A stretch of DNA of 64,000 nucleotides from Smallanthus sonchifolius (taxonomy: Eukaryota; Streptophyta; Magnoliopsida; Asterales; Asteraceae). The stretch covers positions 21,074,350 through 21,138,349 of the forward strand of contig CM042030.1 of the NCBI GenBank assembly GCA_023525975.1, written 5' to 3'. The number at the start of each line of letters is the position of its first letter. The stretch's first letter is position 1. The notes under the pieces were generated by a model that saw only the letters and a list, made by a program, of their open reading frames with translations, was not told the DNA's origin and ran no database searches. A program made the position numbers and the translations under genes. Below, in pieces: positions 58,151 to 64,000 of the stretch.

Positions 58151-59488
58151 TATATATATATATATATGTGTGTGTGTATTTTATTGTATCATCTAAACGA
58201 AAGAGATTTATCTATACCCATCTAATTATATATATATTTGACCTAAACCTTTAAAACTACGTGATCTATAATATATTGTAATAACATTTTAGTGTTACTA
58301 ATATCATGAGACTTCATAATTATGTTAATCATATTATTATTGCTCTAAGATTCTTTTAATAAATTGGTTTTCATAAACAATGATTCGAATAACAAATTTA
58401 TCATTTCAAATTACAAAATATTAATATATTCGATTATAATAACTATTTTAAATTAATTGTCTTAACAAAATATATTTATTATATTTAACAAATTTACAAT
58501 TTATATTTATTGTCAACACCTAAATCTTTTATAAATAAAATCTATAAAACATTATGTCATGTGATTTCATTTATATATTATCACTTTAGTTGTCATTGAA
58601 ATTCATATCTTTAATATTCTTTCGTCCGTTCCAAATCCTAAGGACCACACCATTTCGTTCTTATTCTCTTTTAATCATTCTTTCTTACTAAATGACATAT
58701 CTTATTTAACTTAGGACATCTTTAATTCTTGTTACTACAAGTTACAAGTTCAACCCTCTACTTATCAAGGTGAGTTTACATAGCCCCTTTTTACTCTTTT
58801 TACTTTTGGGGTGAAACATGTTATTAACTATATTTCATACACAGTTCAATACCTTTGTTCTTATGCTTTGATCTTTATGCTTTATGTTTAAACTACATGG
58901 TGAGCATTACATGTGTTCATGTCAGTACATTCATTAACTTGCAGCCCAAGCCTAAGGTAGTACCTTTCATGATCATTTATACGGGAATCCGAAACTATAA
59001 CTTACCACAAAACGTTGGCGGGTTTTTGTTGGGTATCAACTTAAAACTTGGGTATCCTCTTGCCCCCTTTTCAAAATGGCAATCAGTGGGATTGCATGTC
59101 TAGTTTTCTATTAACAGGATTGAATTGTACGCTTGGAACCTTGTATGTTTTCACATATATGCTTTAGACATGCTTCGAACATATTGAATTGTGAACTATA
59201 CTTAACTTTGTTTGGTGTCAAAACCTATGTTTCTCACCAACTACTTGTAGTTGACATTTACTCACATGTTTTAGGTATACCTGTTTGAGGACTACTTGAT
59301 CACATAGGACATGGACCTAGTTTTAACTTAATTTATGTTATGTTTGAACTCTTTGCTTTCTACTTTCAATTGTAACAAATGCTTTAAATTTGGATGAATA
59401 AATATTATCACATTTAATAGATAATCATGTGATTTTGAACAACCGCGTCAGCCCTGGCGTATAATCTGCCGCCGGCCAGGGTGTGACA
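58151..59488 (+). repeat. Right part of 5' LTR of element D
   Basis: Ends CCAGGGTGTGACA at 59488, followed by a primer site. The module AAGGTGAGTTTACATAGCC...GGGGTGAAACATG (58765-58819) matches that in the Tekay LTRs. The LTR start was not found. The long-TIR element may lie inside it. Confidence 0.65.
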
Positions 59489-59491
59489 GAT

Positions 59492-59504
59492 TGGTATTAG
59501 AGCC
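59492..59504 (+). other. tRNA-iMet primer site of element D, one mismatch
   Basis: TGGTATTAGAGCC differs from the initiator tRNA-Met complement only by C to T. Confidence 0.75.
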
Positions 59505-60053
59505 ATGGTTATATGGAATTAGGTTATTAGACACACATGACCTAGACTATAACCTAGGAGTCCCACACATGAGTTTAACTCATGTCTATTGATAGGAACT
59601 CCAGTCTATACTATACTTACCTACATCTATCTATTTCTGACTACCTGATACAACTACATGAACTACAAATGATCTACATGAATCCTACTCTTAGACTTAA
59701 AAGTCTAATCCAAATGAAACTCTCGAAGGTACGTAAGTTCTAACTAATGAATGAGAACTTGTGCAATCCGGAAGAGTGGATGCCTATATTCTGGGAGTTC
59801 TGTCTAAGAAAGCATTTCGTATAAATCCAAATCAACCGATGGACCAGCTATGATTTCTTGGGAATTCTTGGAATGAGTGTCCACTTATAGGCTAAAGCAT
59901 GACTTCTCAAACATTAGAGGAACTTAAAGTACTTTGATAAGTCAATGTGCCCATGAGGGTACCATCCATGTCTTACTAGTACCTTATGAATTATTTACAA
60001 ACTCTTACACATGATTCACATCTTACGAACTTTCTATTCATCCCTTTTGTAGA

Positions 60054-63000
60054 ATGCCTCCCCGTCGTGAACGTAGGGGCAACCTCACCAACAGGATCAT
60101 TCAGCAAATGGCTACGATTGTACCAACCATGGTTAACCAACTGAACCTAAACGCTGCACCAAGGAACCGGGTGTGCACTTTCAAACACTTCAACTCCTGT
60201 AACCCCACCAAGTTCTACAGGAACGAGGGAGCCACTGGACTTCTCTAATGGTTTGAAAGCATTGAGGGCACCTTCATCAATGCTGACTGTCCCGAGAACC
60301 TAAAAGTCCGTTATGCTACTAGTGTCTTCCAGAATAGGGCACTCACATGGTGGAACGGGGAAAAGCGTAACTGTGGGATCGAAGTTGCTCTAGCCCTACC
60401 TTGGGCTGATGTCAAGACACTCATGACCGATGAGTTTTGTCCCCGCAACGAGATCAAGAAACTGGAAGTGGAGTTTTGGGATATCAAACAAGATAGTGGT
60501 GAAAGTCTTGCCTACACCACCCGTTTTCATGAGCTCAATCTTTTGATGCCTCGTATGGTCACTCCTTTCTCCCGAGCTATTGAGAAATACATCAATGGCC
60601 TACCCATGCAGATTCAGGATACTGTTTTGTGTAGCAAACCAGTCACCCTCGAGGAAGCCATCCATCTTGCTGCTGCCCTGTCAGATAATCATGTTAAGGC
60701 AGGAACCTTGTCAAAAAGGGGTGCCAAGAAGACTCCTGAGAAAACCGCTGCTGAACCCACCAATGATACCAAGTCTGAGTCTTCCTTCAATAACAAGAAA
60801 AGGAAGGGCGGGAACTTTGCCATTATTACACATGCCACTCCTCTAGCCCAAGTAGCTCCTACTGCTTTCAACCCCAACAAGAAACTATATGCGGGAACCT
60901 CACCACTTTGTAACACATGCAAACTTCACCACCCTGCTCAGGTACCATGTCGTATGTGCACTACTTGTTGACGTTATGGATATTAGGCAAACACCTGCCG
61001 TATTCCACCAACTAATCAAGTCTACCAGTATGCTGCTCCTGTCCCTGTTCCTGCTTCGGCTACTATCAACCAGGGTCGTGCTTGTTACGAATGCAGTGAC
61101 CCAAATCATTTCAGGAATCGTTGTCCTAGGTTGGTCATTGTGAACCAAGCCAACCTGAACCAGGGCAACATGATTCATGAAAACATGAACCAGGGGAATA
61201 TGAACCGGGGAAATGTGAATCAGGGGAATGCAACTCGTGGACGTGCCTTCAACATCAATGCCAATGAGGCTCAAGCCAACAATGATGTGGTGAACGATAC
61301 GTATCCAATTAATCAACAATATGCTTCTATCCTGTTTGACACTGGTTCCGATAGAAGTTTTGTGTCCTTTGAATTTGAACCACAACTTGCTATGAGTCGG
61401 GCTAAGTTAGACAAACCCTTTGATATTTTAGTAGCGGACGGTTATTCTGTTTCATGTGACACCATTATTTGAGATTGCACCTTAAAACTGAACGACCATG
61501 ACTTCTCGATTAATCTTATTCCTATGGCTCTCGGAGGTTTCGACATCATAGTAGGCATGGACTGGCTAACCAAACATCACGCTGAAGTCGTCTTCTTTGA
61601 CAAGTACTTTCATATCCCCCTTGATGACATTTTGAACGTTTATGGTGAGAAGTCGTCAAAGGGACTCAAACTAATGTCTTGCACTACCGCACAAAAGTAC
61701 TTACGAAAGAAATGTGTGGCATTCTTGGCCCATATAGTGGAGCGGACAGACAAAGACAAGAGTCTCCAAGACATTCCTGTGATCAAGGACTTTCCTGAAG
61801 TTTTTCCCGAAGATTTACCCAGTCTTCCTCCCGCACGTCAAGTTGAGTTCCGTATTGACCTAGTGCCAGAAGCAAATCCCGTGGCCAAATCACCTTATCG
61901 TCTTGCACCATCTGAAATGCAAGAACTTTCAAGCTAGCTTCGAGAACTTTCTGACAAAGGATTTATTCGCCCTAGTGTTTCCCCTTGGGAAGCTCCCGTC
62001 TTATTTGTCAAGAAGAAGGATGGTTCGTTCCGGATGTGCATCGACTATCAGGAACTCAACAAACTCACTGTGAAGAACCGTTATCCACTTCCGAGGATTG
62101 ATGATTTATTTGATCAACTTCAAGGCTCGACTTATTTCTCTAAGATTGATCTTCGTTCTGGCTATCACCAGTTACGAGTCCTTGAATCCGATATTCCCAA
62201 GACAACTTTTCGTACAATATACGGTCATTACGAGTTCATGGTTATGCCCTTCGGACTAACCAATGCACCCACGGTATTCATGGATCTTATGAACCACGTG
62301 TGTAAACCGTACTTGGACAAGTTTGTGATCGTCTTCATTGACGATATTCTCATCTATTCAAAATCAAAAGCAGAGCACGAGAAACACTTGCGTTCGGTTT
62401 TGGATCTCTTGAAGAAGGAGCAATTATACGCTAAGTTCTCCAAGTGTGAATTTTGGTTAAAGAAAGTCCAATTCTTGGGACACATAGTTAACGAGAAGGG
62501 TATTCACATGGATCCCGCTAAGATTGATGCGGTAAAGAATTGGCAAGCTCCAAATACCCCTACAGAAGTCCGCTCATTCCTTGGCTTAGTGGGCTATTAT
62601 CGTCGTTTCATAGCCAAATTTTTAAAGATCGCGGTACCACTCACAGCCTTAACACATAAAGGCAAGCCCTACGAGTGGGGACCAAAGCAAGAGGAAGCCT
62701 TTTAGACTTTAAAGCAAAAATTATGTGAGGCTCCTATCTTGACTCTTCCCGATGGAACTGAAGACTTTGTCGTTTACTGTGACGCTTCTCACTTAGGCCT
62801 TGGCTGTGTTCTAATGCAACGAGGCAAAGTGATTTCTTAGGCGTCTCGACAGCTCAAAATCCACAAGAAGAATTATACAACGCACGACCTTGAGCTGGGA
62901 GCGGTCGTATTCGCTCTCAAAATCTGGAGACACTACTTATATGGTACTAAGTGTATTTTCAATCAAAAGGAACTCAACATGAGGCAAAGGCGTTGGGTTG

Positions 63001-64000
63001 AACTCCTAAACGAATACGACTGCAACATTCGTTACCATCCTGGTAAGGCGAATTTCATAGCCGATGCTCTTAGTCGTAAAGAACCTATCAAGATCCACAA
63101 CATTCGAATCCAAAATGATATTCAAACTCGCATCCTTGAAGCACAACATCTTTCCGTTACTGAAGGAAACATCTACAACGAAATGTCATATGGTGCTGAA
63201 CTTCAACTCGAAACCAAACCCAATGGATTACTCTACTTTCTAAGCCGTATCTAGATTCCGGACCGTGACAATCTCCGTACGTCATGAACGAGCCTCACAA
63301 GACTCGTTATTCGGTGCATCCCGGTGTGGATAAGATGTACAAATACCTTCGTACCCAATACTGGTGGCCTGGCTGGAAAAAGGACATTGCTCTATACGTG
63401 TCCAAGTGCCTTACTTGTTTGAAGGTTAAGGCCGAGCACCAGCGTCAAACTGGTTTGCTTGAACAGCCCGAGATACTCGTGTGGAAATGGGAGTGTATTG
63501 CCATGGATTTCATAACTAAACTCTTACACACGTCCCGTGGTCATAATAGCATCGACCGTCTGACAAAATCTGCTCATTTCCTACCCATTCGTGAAGACTA
63601 TCGAGTCGAGAAATTGGCACAAATCTATATTGACGAGATCGTTAGTCGTCATGGTGTACCTCTCAACATTATTTCTGACCGTGATGGACGATTCACTTCT
63701 CGTTTCTGGCAATCCTTACAATCAGCTTTGGGTACTCAGTTGAATCTTAGTACGGCTTACCATCCGCAAACAGATGGTCAATCCGAACGAACGATTCAAA
63801 CTCTCGAAGATATGCTTAGAGCCTGTTTTATCGACTTCAAGGGAAATTGGGATTTACATCTACCCTTATTCGAGTTCTCGTATAACAACAGCTATCACAC
63901 GAGCATTGACATGGCTCCTTTTGAAGCACTTTATGGTCGGAAGTGTCGTTCTCCCATCTGTTGGACCGAGATTGGTGAAGCACAAATCACTTGTCCCGAA
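60054..64000 (+). pseudogene. Tekay-like gag-pol of element D, decayed, runs off the window
   Basis: Start MPPRRERRGN at 60054. Gag (CTFKHFNSCNPTKFYRNEGATG, FCPRNEIKKLEVEFWD) is followed by one recognisable knuckle (CYECSDPNHFRNRC), protease ILFDTGSDRSF near 61330, RT FIDDILIYS near 62335, RNase H YCDASHLGLGC near 62780, and integrase MDFITKLL near 63505 with TDGQSERT near 63770. It continues past 64000. Stops lie at 60247 (Gln), 60968, 61470, 61936 (Gln), 62703 (Gln), 62838 and 63252 (Trp). A deletion near 62955 removes the RNase H TDHKS segment, and small deletions near 63280 and 63550 shift the integrase frame. Confidence 0.88.

Overview
The window is a transposon-dense stretch of a plant nuclear genome. 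It shows plant gag-pol layouts, tRNA-iMet primer sites, a chromodomain-bearing Tekay-type gypsy element, an Athila-type integrase, a Tork-like copia element, hAT and SANT fragments, AT-rich spacers and GT-AG introns. The gag proteins and the recurring 'FLNRS/YPRF' ORF family resemble predicted proteins I recall from Asteraceae, so I infer a eudicot, probably Asteraceae. The species is not resolved.

Layout. 1-965: 5' part of a minus-strand LTR with a six-unit 33-bp palindrome array. 966-7925: decayed gypsy element A with its 3' LTR. 7926-13054: element X1 (FLNRS ORF with matching palindrome arrays). 13055-13536: minus-strand LTR fragment of the element A family. 13537-16547: AT-rich spacer with no supported gene. 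16548-26224 (minus): one host gene, a BMT5/DUF2431-type methyltransferase. Its exon 1 is split by a 2.8-kb LTR element (23327-26151) and its first intron holds a 4.8-kb copia element (17614-22428). 26697-39382: gypsy remnant E, interrupted by a nested Tekay element with 2.3-kb LTRs (27717-37701, target duplication ATATG). 39731-46692: two more FLNRS elements, X2 (with a hAT/SANT insertion in its leader/LTR) and X3. 46930-48890: a tRNA-like repeat and an Athila integrase remnant. 49022-53129: a 4.1-kb minus-strand solo LTR. 53130-54784: LTR/leader-like sequence with a short gag start. 55260-56060: second copy of the tRNA-like repeat. 56186-58150: long-TIR DNA element. 58151-64000: Tekay-like element D, decayed and running off the window.

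Two results stand out. First, the host methyltransferase exons join into a clean 310-codon frame once the insertions are removed, and the element that breaks exon 1 carries a captured fragment of a UVR8/RCC1-like gene. Second, the three FLNRS elements each carry their own short palindrome word, repeated upstream of a TATA box and again in the leader. The words share one design (an 8-bp half-site GCGNNNNT, a 2-3 bp spacer, then the inverse) but differ in the middle letters: GCGTACTT, GCGACACT and GCGAACTT. Other LTR families here carry their own palindrome arrays, several also ending 8-24 bp before a TATA box. I propose, as inference, a family of element-specific recognition arrays, with the FLNRS protein as a candidate cognate binding factor. 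The idea is analogous to the VANC protein/motif pairs of Arabidopsis VANDAL transposons.
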